DNA of 18,288 nucleotides from Deltaproteobacteria bacterium (GTDB taxonomy: Bacteria; Myxococcota; Myxococcia; Myxococcales; 40CM-4-68-19). Position 1 is the stretch's first letter; every line of letters starts with the position of its first letter. The stretch spans positions 1-18,288 of the forward strand of contig JAFEBC010000579.1 of NCBI GenBank assembly GCA_018266095.1. The letters run 5' to 3'. Both the position numbers and the translations under genes were made by a program. The notes below the pieces were generated by a model that was not told the origin of the DNA, ran no database searches, and was given only the letters and a program-made list of their open reading frames with translations. Shown here in pieces: positions 6,675-14,647 of the stretch.

Positions 6675-7073
6675 ATGCAGATGCTTCCTCGCTCGCTGCT
6701 AATGAACCACCACGGCGGCCGGCACTTTGCATCCGAGCCGCACGTGCGGATCCAGGTCCTCCCCGTCGGGCCAGGGGGAACCTTCTCGCACGGCCATGAC
6801 GACCCCGACGGTTTCTTCAGCCGATACCACGGCGAGCTCCTCGTCCTTTGCCTGTCGGGTTCGTGCACCGTGACGACCAAGCTCGGCTCGGGGGTGTTGC
6901 AACAGGACGATCAGGCCCTGCTGCTTGACGGTGAGCCTTTCCGAATCGCCTCCGTCACTGGATCAGAAGCGACGGTGCAGCTCGTCTGGATGCCCGGGCC
7001 GAATCCCTGCAAGGTGTGCTGGGAGAACGACTCACGCTTCTTCCAAGAGTCGAGTTCTCCCTCGGGCTCCTGA
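6675..7073 (+). CDS. Cupin-like domain protein
   Basis: This is a 132-residue probable single-domain cupin of unknown substrate. The first cupin-like motif is GGTFSHGHDDPDGFF with H39, H41 and acidic residues (about 35-48), followed by ELLVLCLSGSCTVTT. The second half has DDQALLLDGEPFRI. A short C-terminal CKVCW pair (C112, C115) could bind metal. The start at 6675 follows GGGGGA (6663-6668); an alternative ATG at 6681 would remove two residues. It begins 21 bases after the two-TM gene and converges on the M50 protease gene. It could be a small sensor or isomerase, and nothing in the context decides. Confidence 0.75.
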   Translation: MQMLPRSLLMNHHGGRHFASEPHVRIQVLPVGPGGTFSHGHDDPDGFFSRYHGELLVLCLSGSCTVTTKLGSGVLQQDDQALLLDGEPFRIASVTGSEATVQLVWMPGPNPCKVCWENDSRFFQESSSPSGS

Positions 7074-7131
7074 CGGGCGCGTCGCTGGTTGGGGGACGCC
7101 GCCCCGCGTTGCCGCGCTTGTCCCGAACGCC

Positions 7132-7980
7132 TCACGACGACTTGCGCACCTTCTCCAGCACACCCTCTACGAACCGCTCGACGCTCACCTTCGCCGGCTC
7201 CGCGCCGCTCCGCACCGCGTCCAAAACCACCCCGCCATCCAGCGGCGCAATCGGTATCAAATTCACCGCCGCCATGGTCGCATTCATCCAGGTCAACTGC
7301 AGCCCGAGGTCCGCCATGAACCCCGTGCTCGGCACGCCCGGAATGCGCGCGACCGCCATCGCCATCACGAACAGAGCCGCCTGCGCCAGGACGCCGCCGA
7401 GCGCGATCCACACCCGTTGCGACCGCGTGGCATTGCCGCTCCACGCGCACTCGCCGCCAAATCCGTGGAAGCTGAGCGCCTCGACCCGGAATCCGAAGCG
7501 GCGCACCAGCACGGCGTGTCCCAGTTCATGGACGACGACGACCAACAGCCACCCAATCGCGGCGCCAAGGTGCGATCGTCCGAACAGCCAGAGGCCCACG
7601 GGCAAGGTCCAGTTGGCGTAGACCGGAATGCCCCACGGGCGCGCGATGGCGAGGTTGCCGAACGAAGGTCGCATGAGCTTGGCAGTGATGCCGAAGCGCG
7701 CGTCGAGGGCCGATTCGCCCCGCGCGAACCAACGCGTTCGCGAGGGCACGAGGCCGCTCAGGAGTTGGTCGACCGAATACAACACGATCAACGAAGAGAA
7801 GACTTCGAGGAGGATCGCCGTCCCCATCGGGAGCGGAGGGTGACCCTCCGGAGGAGGCATCGCGATCGTCACGTAGGCGAGCATCCCGAAAGGAACTGAA
7901 CAGACGAGGCCGAACAGCACTCGGGTGATGCGCACGGCGAGGCTGCGGTCGGAGGTGTTGAATTCGGACCCGGCGCCCAT
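7132..7980 (-). CDS. M50-family (site-2-protease-like) membrane zinc metalloprotease
   Basis: This 282-residue multi-pass membrane protease should cleave a substrate within the lipid bilayer. The zinc-binding motif HELGH is at 151-155 in a hydrophobic helix (WLLVVVVHELGHAVLVRRFG). The third ligand motif is NLIPIAPLDGG (240-250). Hydrophobic segments occur near 22-40, 54-77, 121-150, 191-212 and 228-245. It lacks PDZ or CBS domains. The gene starts 9 bases after the stop of the MFS exporter gene, so it is the last gene of a padR-MFS-M50 operon. Its substrate is unknown; involvement in processing a regulator or exported peptide is inference. Confidence 0.88.
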   Translation of the reverse strand: MGAGSEFNTSDRSLAVRITRVLFGLVCSVPFGMLAYVTIAMPPPEGHPPLPMGTAILLEVFSSLIVLYSVDQLLSGLVPSRTRWFARGESALDARFGITAKLMRPSFGNLAIARPWGIPVYANWTLPVGLWLFGRSHLGAAIGWLLVVVVHELGHAVLVRRFGFRVEALSFHGFGGECAWSGNATRSQRVWIALGGVLAQAALFVMAMAVARIPGVPSTGFMADLGLQLTWMNATMAAVNLIPIAPLDGGVVLDAVRSGAEPAKVSVERFVEGVLEKVRKSS

Positions 7981-7989
7981 CTGGTGAGA

Positions 7990-9243
7990 CTATCGAGCTT
8001 CGGAATGCGCGTCGATCGAAGGCGGACGCAGTTGGCTCCAGAGAATCATCACCCCCACCCCAAACACCCCCGCCGCCCCCGCCAGCGACCAGTGAATGCT
8101 CGTCACACTCCCCACGAGCCCCACGCAGACCCCGCTGAACATCCGCAACCCAAACGCCGACATCGAGTACAACCCCAGCACCCTCCCGCGAATCGCATCG
8201 GGCGCCCCCATCTGCACCAGCGTCTGCGCCATCGTGCTGAAGCTCAACTCAAAGAACCCCGCCGTGAACAGACACACCAGCGCCAGCGGATAGCTCCTCA
8301 CGCACGCGAACCCCACGAGCGCCAGCCCCCAGCCGGCCGCGAGCTTCAACGCCGACCTCGGCTCCACCGCGAGCAGCGTCCCCCGCGTCTCGAGCAGCAA
8401 TCCCGCAATCAGCGCCCCCGCCGCGTCCGCGGCCAGCAGCATCGAGTACGTCACGTCCGCCTTCGCGCGGCCCAGGTCGTGCGCGAAGCCCGGCATCTGC
8501 GCCTGGTAGCTGTTCCCCACGAAGAAGCTCGCGCACCCCGCGAGCAGCGTCATCGTCGCCACCACGGGCAGCGCGCGCACGTCCTTGATCGTCCGCACGA
8601 TGTCCTCAAGCCCGCGCACGGCCCGCTTGGGCTTCCCGTCCTCCGTCGGCTTCGGCGCGCGCACGAGCCAGATCGTCAGCGGCAGGTAGATGAGCGTGTT
8701 CAAGAAGATCCCGTGCGCCGGCCCGAACAGGTACATGATTCCGCTACCGACCGCGGGGCCCACCAGCACGCCCAGGTAGCGCGCGGTCGCGTTCAGGCGC
8801 ACGGCGCTCTGCAGATTCTGCGGGCCGACGATCGAGTACAGCAGCACCTGGCTCGACGGGATCCACAGCACGCCCGCGCAGCCGTGCAGCACCAGGAGCG
8901 ACATCGCGGCGGCCTTCGTGAGCGTGCCGGTGATGAAGAAGTACCCCCAGCCGGCCGAGGCGCAGATGAACAGGCCCATGCCGAGCTGGATGATGCGGCG
9001 CGAGTCGAAGCGGTCGTTCAGCGCGCCCACGGTCACCGAGAAGAGCAGGTACGGCAGCCAATGCGACACCACCGCGAAGCCGGCCAGCGCAGCCGAGTGG
9101 AACTGTTGGTAACAAACCCAGTAGCTGATCACGTGCTCCACGTTGTCGGCCATCATCGTCATCATGTTGAAGGCGACGAAGGCGCGGAACGCGGGCAGGC
9201 GCAGGGCAGAGGGGGGCTTCTGGGCAGAGGAGGGCGTGGTCAT
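7990..9243 (-). CDS. MFS transporter (EntS-like / MFS_3 type)
   Basis: This 417-residue protein has about 12 predicted TM segments and the MFS loop motif GALNDRFDSRRI after TM2. The overall pattern, including ALLVLHGCAGVLW-type helices, SSQVLLYSIVGPQNLQSAVRLN and GAPDAIRGRVLGLYSM, is that of the EntS-like exporter group, whose members export siderophores or drugs. The ATG overlaps the padR stop as ATGA, so the two are translated together and probably co-regulated. The substrate cannot be told. Confidence 0.9.
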   Translation of the reverse strand: MTTPSSAQKPPSALRLPAFRAFVAFNMMTMMADNVEHVISYWVCYQQFHSAALAGFAVVSHWLPYLLFSVTVGALNDRFDSRRIIQLGMGLFICASAGWGYFFITGTLTKAAAMSLLVLHGCAGVLWIPSSQVLLYSIVGPQNLQSAVRLNATARYLGVLVGPAVGSGIMYLFGPAHGIFLNTLIYLPLTIWLVRAPKPTEDGKPKRAVRGLEDIVRTIKDVRALPVVATMTLLAGCASFFVGNSYQAQMPGFAHDLGRAKADVTYSMLLAADAAGALIAGLLLETRGTLLAVEPRSALKLAAGWGLALVGFACVRSYPLALVCLFTAGFFELSFSTMAQTLVQMGAPDAIRGRVLGLYSMSAFGLRMFSGVCVGLVGSVTSIHWSLAGAAGVFGVGVMILWSQLRPPSIDAHSEAR

Positions 9244-9722
9244 CGGGCGAGGATCTCGTAGAGGCGCTTGCGGGCTTCGGTGAGGATGGTGATGGCTTCG
9301 TCGCGCTGCTGGGCCGAGCCCTCGGCGGCGAGCTGGCGGGCGGCTCCCTTCAAGGCGTGGACGGCCTCGCGCAGGGCGCCGGAGCGCTCGTCGTAGGCGG
9401 AGGTCCAGGGGGTCTCCTCGCCGCGCTTGACCCGGGCGGCGGCCTCGCGCTCGCCGTCGCGGGTGAGGGTGTAGATGCGCTTGCCGTCGCGCTCGACGCT
9501 GGTGACGAAGTCCTCGTCGGCCAGCGCTTGCAGCGTCGGGTAGATGGAGCCGGGGCTGGGACGCCAGGCGCCGCCGCTCGCGCGCTCGAGGCGCAGGCCC
9601 AATTCGTAGCCGTGGGCCGGGCCGCTGGCCAGGGCGGTGAGGATGGCGGCGCGGACCTCTCCGTGGCGCAGACGGCCGCCGGAGGAGCGCTCGGAGTCAC
9701 GTTCGCTTCGGTTGTGTCGCAT
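9240..9722 (-). CDS. PadR-family transcriptional regulator
   Basis: This 160-residue repressor has a winged helix-turn-helix domain (about 20-95) with the PadR hallmarks LASGPAHGYELGLRL and PSPGSIYPTLQALADEDFV, then a helical C-terminal dimerisation region. The start at 9722 (MRHNRSERDS) is chosen over the in-frame ATG at 9833. The sequence before it is not protein-like, and a promoter with a palindrome lies directly upstream. It heads an operon with the overlapping MFS exporter gene and the M50 protease gene. PadR proteins commonly repress exporters and themselves and are released by toxic ligands, which fits here. Confidence 0.92.
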   Translation of the reverse strand: MRHNRSERDSERSSGGRLRHGEVRAAILTALASGPAHGYELGLRLERASGGAWRPSPGSIYPTLQALADEDFVTSVERDGKRIYTLTRDGEREAAARVKRGEETPWTSAYDERSGALREAVHALKGAARQLAAEGSAQQRDEAITILTEARKRLYEILAR

Positions 9723-9729
9723 ACGGTTA

Positions 9730-9739
9730 CGATATATCG
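9730..9739. promoter_or_regulatory. Putative PadR operator
   Basis: CGATATATCG is a perfect 10-base palindrome covering the -10 box of the padR promoter. A dimer bound here would block polymerase. PadR binding is inferred from position. Confidence 0.5.
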
Positions 9740-9759
9740 GCGTCGGAAACTGTACGCAA
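9731..9759 (-). promoter_or_regulatory. Promoter of the padR operon, apparently leaderless
   Basis: On the minus strand, TTGCGT (9759-9754) and TATATC (9736-9731) are separated by 17 bases. The predicted start is within a base or two of the padR ATG at 9722, so the mRNA would have little or no leader. Confidence 0.6.
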
Positions 9760-9780
9760 GCTGAACAGTCGAAGCAGCGC

Positions 9781-9909
9781 GAAATCGTGTGAGAAGTCCT
9801 GACGAAAGCGTGTGAGATGTGTTCCGAAAACACACGTCAATTCAGTGCGATGCGAGATTTGCGCCGCGCCGCGTGCGCGTCAGCGCAGCCAGGAAATCGT
9901 GTGAGACCT
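9781..9909. repeat. Second cluster of GAAATCGTGTGAGA repeats
   Basis: Three direct copies lie at 9781-9794 (GAAATCGTGTGAGA), 9804-9817 (GAAAGCGTGTGAGA) and 9893-9906 (GAAATCGTGTGAGA, then CCT). They match the cluster at 4221-4345 at most positions. Confidence 0.65.
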
Positions 9910-10024
9910 CCCGCATACGTCATCTGACCGACCCTCCGACATAAGCCTTGCCCGGCCCAACGTCCGAGGCGCACCGTTTCCGCGCTCTTCGCTTTGCAGT
10001 CGACCCTTTCTCGGAGTCACTCGA

Positions 10025-12925
10025 ATGCGGAATTGCAATCCCACCCGTCTCCTCCCCCTCGCCGCGGCGTTGCTCGCGCTCACCAGCGCGTGCGGCGCCC
10101 CTGATGACGACTACACGTACCTGAGCGAGGCAGACGGCATCGCCATCGCCGAGCGCGTGGGCGGCGTCGCGGTCCACGACCTGCTGCGCCAGAACGGCAA
10201 CGCCAGCCCGGCGGACGGCTTCGTCCAGCGCCGCGTGATGGTCGACGAGGGCGGCGAAGTGCCCTCCGGCGTCCACCTGCACGTGCGCCAGACGCACGGC
10301 GGCATCCCGGTGTGGGGCGGCGAGGCCATCGTCCACCTGCGCAAGGACGGCTCGGTGCGTGGGACGACCGACAACTTCCTCACCGAGGTCAACAAGACCG
10401 GCCGCAAGACCACGCCGGACCTCGACGGCAACACCGCCGTCAACCGCGCACTCGACGCGACGGGACTCGCGCGCACCGACCTCACCGCGGCGCCCAAGAG
10501 CGACCTCTGGTTCTATCGCAAGGACGGCGTCGACCGCCTCGCGTGGCGCATCCAGATGGACCGCCTCGACGGCACCTCGCGCACGGCCAAGCCGGTCGTC
10601 TTCATCGACGCCGCCGACGGCAGCGTGCTCTACCGCTACGACAACCTGATGACCGGCACGGGCAAGGGCATCTACGTCGGCACCGTCAGCATCGGCACCA
10701 CGCTCTCGGGCTCGACGTACCAGCTCAAGGACCCGACCCGCGGCAACAACCAGACCAACAACATGGCCCACAAGACCACGGGCACCGGCACGCTCTTCAC
10801 CGACGCCGATGACGTCTGGGGCACGGGCGCCAACAGCGACGCCGCCAGCGCGGCCGTCGACGCGCACTACGGCGCCTCGATGACGTGGGACTACTACAAG
10901 AACATCCACGGCCGGAACGGCATCTTCAACAACGGCACGGGCGTGCCCAGCCTCGTGCACTACGGCAGCAACTACGTGAACGCGTTCTGGGACGGCTCGA
11001 AGATGACCTACGGCGACGGCTCGGGCAACAACGACCCGCTCGTCGAGCTCGACGTGGCCGGCCACGAGATGAGCCACGGCGTCACCGAGAACACCGCGAA
11101 CCTCACCTACGACGGCGAGTCGGGCGGCCTCAACGAGGCGACCAGCGACATCTTCGGCACCTGCGTCGAGTTCTACGCCAACAACGCCAACGACGTGGGC
11201 GACTACCTCATCGGCGAGATGATCAACATCAACGGCGACGGCACGCCCCTGCGCTACATGGACAAGCCCTCGCGCGACGGCGCCTCGCCGGACTGCTGGT
11301 CGTCGTCGGTCGGCAACCTCGATGTGCACTACTCTTCGGGTCCGGCGAACCACTACTTCTACCTGCTCGCCGAGGGCTCGGGCGCCAAGACCATCAACGG
11401 CGTCTCGTACAACAGCCCGACGTGCAACGGCACGAGCGTCCCCGGCATCACGCGCGCCAAGGCCGAGAAGATCTGGTACCGCGCGCTCTCGACGTACATG
11501 ACCTCGTCGACGAACTACGCGGCGGCCCGCACGGCCACCCTGAGCGCGGCGGCTGACCTCTACGGCGCGAACTCGACGGAGTGGATCGTCACCGCGAACA
11601 CGTGGGCGGCCATCAACGTCGGCAGCACCGTGGGCGGCACGGACGGCGGCACGGGCGGCACCGACGGCGGCACTGGCGGGACCGATGGCGGCGGCACGGG
11701 CGGCACCGACGGCGGCAGCACGGACGGCGGCGGCGGCGGCACCGGCGGCGTGCTCACCAACGGCGTCCCGGTCACGCTCGCGGCCACGGCCACGGGCAGC
11801 GCGGTCAACTACACGCTCGACGTCACCGCGGGCGCCACGAACCTCCTCTTCGCCACCTCGAACGGCACCGGCGACGCGGACCTCTACGTGAAGTTCGGTA
11901 GCCCCCCGACCACGACCTCCTACGACTGCCGCCCGTACACCAGCAGCAGCGCCGAGAGCTGCAGCTTCGCGGCGCCGCAGACGGGCACCTACTACGTCAT
12001 GGTGCGCGCGTACGCGGCGTTCAGCGGCGTCGTGCTCCAGGGCGTCTACACTCCGGGCGGCGGCGGCGGCTCTGACGGCGGCACCGATGGTGGCGGCGGC
12101 GGCACGGATGGCGGCACCGACGGCGGCGGCGGCTCGGATGGCGGCACCGACGGCGGCAGCAACGTGCTCTCCAACAACGTCCCCGTGACCGTCCCTTCGG
12201 GCGCGACCGGCGCGGCCAGCAACTACACGATGCCGGTCCCCGCGGGCGCGACGGCCCTCTCGTTCGCCATCTCGGGCGGCACGGGCGACGCCGACCTCTA
12301 CGTGAAGTTCGGCAGCGCGCCGACCACGACCTCGTATGACTGCCGCCCGTACCTCACCGGCAACAGCGAGACGTGCAACATCACCACCGCGCAGGCCGGC
12401 ACCTACTACGTGATGGTGCGCAGCTACGCGGCCTCGAGCGGCGTCAGCCTCGTGGGCAAGTACTCGACCGCGGCGCCTCCGAGCGGCCTCTCGAACGGCG
12501 GCTTTGAGTCGAGCATCAGCCCCTGGGTCGAGTCAGGCACGGCGTACTACACCTCGTCGAGCTCGACCGCGCACGGCGGCACGGGCTTCGCGTACCTGGG
12601 CACGAGCAACTCGAGCACGGGTTCGCTCTACCAACAGATCACGCCAGGGACAGGCCAGACGCTGTCCTTCTACCTGTACACGACGACCAGCGAGACCACG
12701 ACCGGCACCCAGTACGACAAGCTCTTCGTCGAGGTGACCAACACCTCGGGCACCGTGCTCGGGACGCTGGCGACGTACTCGAACCTCGACAAGTCGACCA
12801 CCTGGGCGCAGAAGTCGGTGAGCCTCTCGGCCTACGCGGGCCAGACGGTGCGGATCCAGTTCCGCAGCACGACCGACTCGACGTTGCCGACGACGTTCCG
12901 GGTCGATGACGTGACGCTGCAGTAA
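10025..12925 (+). CDS. Secreted M4 (thermolysin-like) metalloprotease with two PPC domains
   Basis: This 966-residue exported protease starts with a signal peptide ending LTSACG (Cys23), typical of a lipoprotein. A propeptide with FTP/PepSY-like sequence follows (about 35-210), then the M4 catalytic domain (about 220-535). The zinc motif is HEMSH at 347-351 and GGLNEATSD gives E371 as the third ligand. The DVHYSSGPANHYFYLL segment (433 on) corresponds to the catalytic His region. A Gly/Thr/Asp linker (537-575) leads to a PPC domain (577-677), a second linker (678-712), a second PPC domain (715-815), and a C-terminal NGGFES...VDDVTLQ jelly-roll-like domain (822-966). The two PPC domains share DADLYVKFGS and TYYVMVR. 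It is probably an outer-membrane or secreted predation or nutrient protease. Confidence 0.95.
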   Translation: MRNCNPTRLLPLAAALLALTSACGAPDDDYTYLSEADGIAIAERVGGVAVHDLLRQNGNASPADGFVQRRVMVDEGGEVPSGVHLHVRQTHGGIPVWGGEAIVHLRKDGSVRGTTDNFLTEVNKTGRKTTPDLDGNTAVNRALDATGLARTDLTAAPKSDLWFYRKDGVDRLAWRIQMDRLDGTSRTAKPVVFIDAADGSVLYRYDNLMTGTGKGIYVGTVSIGTTLSGSTYQLKDPTRGNNQTNNMAHKTTGTGTLFTDADDVWGTGANSDAASAAVDAHYGASMTWDYYKNIHGRNGIFNNGTGVPSLVHYGSNYVNAFWDGSKMTYGDGSGNNDPLVELDVAGHEMSHGVTENTANLTYDGESGGLNEATSDIFGTCVEFYANNANDVGDYLIGEMININGDGTPLRYMDKPSRDGASPDCWSSSVGNLDVHYSSGPANHYFYLLAEGSGAKTINGVSYNSPTCNGTSVPGITRAKAEKIWYRALSTYMTSSTNYAAARTATLSAAADLYGANSTEWIVTANTWAAINVGSTVGGTDGGTGGTDGGTGGTDGGGTGGTDGGSTDGGGGGTGGVLTNGVPVTLAATATGSAVNYTLDVTAGATNLLFATSNGTGDADLYVKFGSPPTTTSYDCRPYTSSSAESCSFAAPQTGTYYVMVRAYAAFSGVVLQGVYTPGGGGGSDGGTDGGGGGTDGGTDGGGGSDGGTDGGSNVLSNNVPVTVPSGATGAASNYTMPVPAGATALSFAISGGTGDADLYVKFGSAPTTTSYDCRPYLTGNSETCNITTAQAGTYYVMVRSYAASSGVSLVGKYSTAAPPSGLSNGGFESSISPWVESGTAYYTSSSSTAHGGTGFAYLGTSNSSTGSLYQQITPGTGQTLSFYLYTTTSETTTGTQYDKLFVEVTNTSGTVLGTLATYSNLDKSTTWAQKSVSLSAYAGQTVRIQFRSTTDSTLPTTFRVDDVTLQ
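11633..11749 (+). repeat. Gly/Asp/Thr-rich linker repeat 1 in the M4 protease
   Basis: Imperfect repeats of GGTDGGTGG-type units (residues 537-575) link the catalytic and first PPC domains. The DNA consists of GGCGGCACGGACGGC-like units, which are prone to slippage. Confidence 0.85.
12056..12160 (+). repeat. Gly/Asp/Thr-rich linker repeat 2 in the M4 protease
   Basis: Similar GGGGSDGGTDGG units (residues 678-712) link the two PPC domains. Together with linker 1 it flanks the first PPC domain with near-identical DNA, which could allow domain loss or gain by recombination. Confidence 0.85.
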
Positions 12926-12953
12926 GAAACGACAACAGCGTTCACAAAGAAGA

Positions 12954-12998
12954 AGGGGGTAGCGCCTGGTGTCCCGGGCCTACCCCCTGATTCTTTTT
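12954..12998. terminator. Bidirectional Rho-independent terminator
   Basis: AGGGGGTAG (12954-12962) pairs with CTACCCCCT (12980-12988), and GCC/GGC can extend the stem past a bulged C. TTCTTTTT follows on the plus strand, and TTCTTCTTTG follows on the minus strand. It lies between the convergent protease gene and the small gene at 13047. Confidence 0.88.
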
Positions 12999-13046
12999 GT
13001 GGACACCTGGACCCAGGAGCGAGGAGTCGTCACGGGTGATTCGGGG

Positions 13047-13379
13047 CTACAGGCTCTGGTTCTGATTGGCCGCGCCGCCCGCGTGCGTGAAGACCACGCG
13101 CTCGAGCGACTGCAGTCGCAGCTCCGCCGCCTGGACCTTCGCGCGCGCCTCGTGCAGCCGCTCGCTCAGCGGCCGCCGATCCCGGGCGAGCACGCGCAGG
13201 GCCTCGATGGCCTTGTGCGCTCCCGACAGATCGAACGGCCCCACCAGCGCGCCCGCGAGCGCCTCCAACTGCGCCAGCTCCGAATGCGCCCGCGTCAGCT
13301 TCGCGCGGGCACAGGCATAGTCATCCAGCGACGCCACGCGACACTCGTCGAGAGCGCTTGCGACCAACGGTCGAGTCAT
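13047..13379 (-). CDS. Small coiled-coil hypothetical protein
   Basis: This 110-residue protein is not a recognised family. The sequence MTRPLVASALDECRVASLDD is followed by Ala/Leu/Glu/Arg-rich heptad-like helices (about 20-100), for example KLTRAHSELAQLEALAGALV and LHEARAKVQAAELRLQSLER. It is probably a cytoplasmic coiled coil. The start is well supported: GGAGG (minus strand, 13390-13386) sits 6 bases before the ATG at 13379. Longer in-frame starts upstream give non-protein-like sequence. It converges on the protease gene and shares its terminator. Confidence 0.75.
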   Translation of the reverse strand: MTRPLVASALDECRVASLDDYACARAKLTRAHSELAQLEALAGALVGPFDLSGAHKAIEALRVLARDRRPLSERLHEARAKVQAAELRLQSLERVVFTHAGGAANQNQSL

Positions 13380-13643
13380 CCATGTCCTCCGTCCCTCGCG
13401 GCGGCATGTAGCAACCGGCGTGCCGGAGGCCTGCGACGCAACACCGCAGAGTGAGCGCGGGCTCGCGTGACGCGGCGAGGCGTCAGGTGTCTTGTCAATT
13501 CGGCAGGTCGGCGGGCCGACAGGGCATGGGGACACCAAGCCCGAGCACCACTGCGGCTTCCGACTAGCGCCGAGCTTCCATCGCTGCTGGCCCTGTCGTA
13601 GCGTCGAGGACGCAGGCAGGCTGCGAGCGAGAGAAGGCATTCT

Positions 13644-14369
13644 ATGCACAGTTCGAACACGATCGACCTGGAGAAGCTCCTGGGATTTCGGGGATATGGC
13701 ACCTTGAATGCGCCGCTCTGGTTTCTAGGCATCGAGGAAGGATTCGGACAGCGAGACGACAATCCCGCCCACTCCGTGGAGTATGAGCTCGCTGCGCGGT
13801 CACTTTGGGCTCCGACGATGGACGCTCGAATCGCCTCCGAGAGCATCAACGAACGATATTGGGAGCGACGCGACTATTCGAGCGTCTGGCGAGTCATGTC
13901 CCAGCTAGCGCGTGGTATACTTTCGGATGCCGAAGACTGGCGCGACCGGGATCTTAGCCACCGATATGTAGTCGAGAGACTGGGACGATCCGATGGCGAG
14001 ACCTTCCTAGGAGACGTGATGCCGCTTCCGGCCAAGCGTACCGGCGCATGGCACTACGCGAGCCTCTTTCCTTCGAAGGCGAGGTATGAGGCTGCTCAAT
14101 GGCCAGAGCGGTGCGCACTTTGGAAGGATCTTCTGGCTGAACACCAACCGCGATTCCTGGTCTGCTACGGAAAGGGATCGGCAGAAGCTCAATGGAACCG
14201 GTATCGGGAGATTTTGGGCTCAAGAGGAGAATATCTTCTTAGCCGACATAGTGTCGTTGTTCCTGGTCCATCTACTCTCGCCTATCTGATGCCCTTCTTT
14301 GGGCAGGGCCAGTACTCGATTGACGACCTGCAAGAGGTTATCGAGGACCTGCGAAAAAGAGCCCTCTGA
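13644..14369 (+). CDS. Hypothetical protein, lower-GC gene, possible UDG-like fold
   Basis: This 241-residue cytoplasmic protein is not one I can name. Notable segments are NAPLWFLGIEEGFGQ near the N-terminus, FLGDVMPLPAKRTGAWHY in the middle, and HQPRFLVCYGKGSAEAQWNR, then SRHSVVVPGPST. The order of a GIEE-type loop, a MPLP stretch and a VCYGK strand recalls uracil-DNA-glycosylase-superfamily proteins, but this is a weak resemblance. A purine-rich AGAAGG lies about 6 bases before the ATG. Base composition is visibly less GC-rich and third positions are less biased than in neighbouring genes, a sign of transfer. No mobile-element genes flank it. Confidence 0.8.
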   Translation: MHSSNTIDLEKLLGFRGYGTLNAPLWFLGIEEGFGQRDDNPAHSVEYELAARSLWAPTMDARIASESINERYWERRDYSSVWRVMSQLARGILSDAEDWRDRDLSHRYVVERLGRSDGETFLGDVMPLPAKRTGAWHYASLFPSKARYEAAQWPERCALWKDLLAEHQPRFLVCYGKGSAEAQWNRYREILGSRGEYLLSRHSVVVPGPSTLAYLMPFFGQGQYSIDDLQEVIEDLRKRAL

Positions 14370-14376
14370 AGGAACA

Positions 14377-14583
14377 ATGACGAGATGCTCTGGGAATCCT
14401 TTCGATGTGAGTTCGGCCATCGCATCAATCCTCGCCGCGCTCGCCCTCTGCGGCTGCGGCGGGGAAGCCGCCTCCCCTCCCGAGTGCCTGCTCGTGTCCA
14501 CCTCGACGCTCGCCGGCGTCACGCTCACGCCCAGCGCGCGGAAATCGAGGCGCGGTGAACCCTACGTGAAATCAGGGTCTTGA
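14377..14583 (+). CDS. Small ORF with a lipoprotein-like N-terminus, doubtful
   Basis: This 68-residue ORF starts 7 bases after the previous stop with GAAGGA upstream. It has a hydrophobic stretch, ASILAALALCGCGGEA, like a lipoprotein signal with a poor lipobox. The remainder, about 45 residues, shows no domain. It could be a real small lipoprotein, a decayed fragment, or chance. Confidence 0.35.
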   Translation: MTRCSGNPFDVSSAIASILAALALCGCGGEAASPPECLLVSTSTLAGVTLTPSARKSRRGEPYVKSGS

Positions 14584-14647
14584 CGGGACAGCTTCGGTCG
14601 TTCGCGAATTCTTTGCGCACCCCGCCTGCCTCCCGGGTTGTCCCGGC

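Larger units (their letters stand above)
9723..10024. other. Divergent intergenic region between padR and the M4 protease gene
   Basis: This 302-base gap holds the padR promoter, three copies of the GAAATCG-type repeat, and a small TGTGTT-AACACA hairpin at about 9819-9835. A Shine-Dalgarno site GGAG (10013-10016) precedes the protease ATG by 8 bases. No convincing -35/-10 pair for the protease gene was found. Confidence 0.65.

Noticed and set aside
9723..9833. Earlier in-frame ATG for PadR
   Set aside because: The extension is unlike PadR N-termini and would cover the promoter and operator.
9920..11353. 477-residue minus-strand ORF opposite the M4 protease
   Set aside because: Val/Ala/Arg-rich low-complexity translation and no start context. 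The plus strand encodes a complete zinc protease.
11633..12160. Repetitive GGCGGCACGGACGGC units as a CRISPR or tandem-repeat locus
   Set aside because: They are in frame and encode Gly/Asp/Thr linkers within the protease. There are no spacers.
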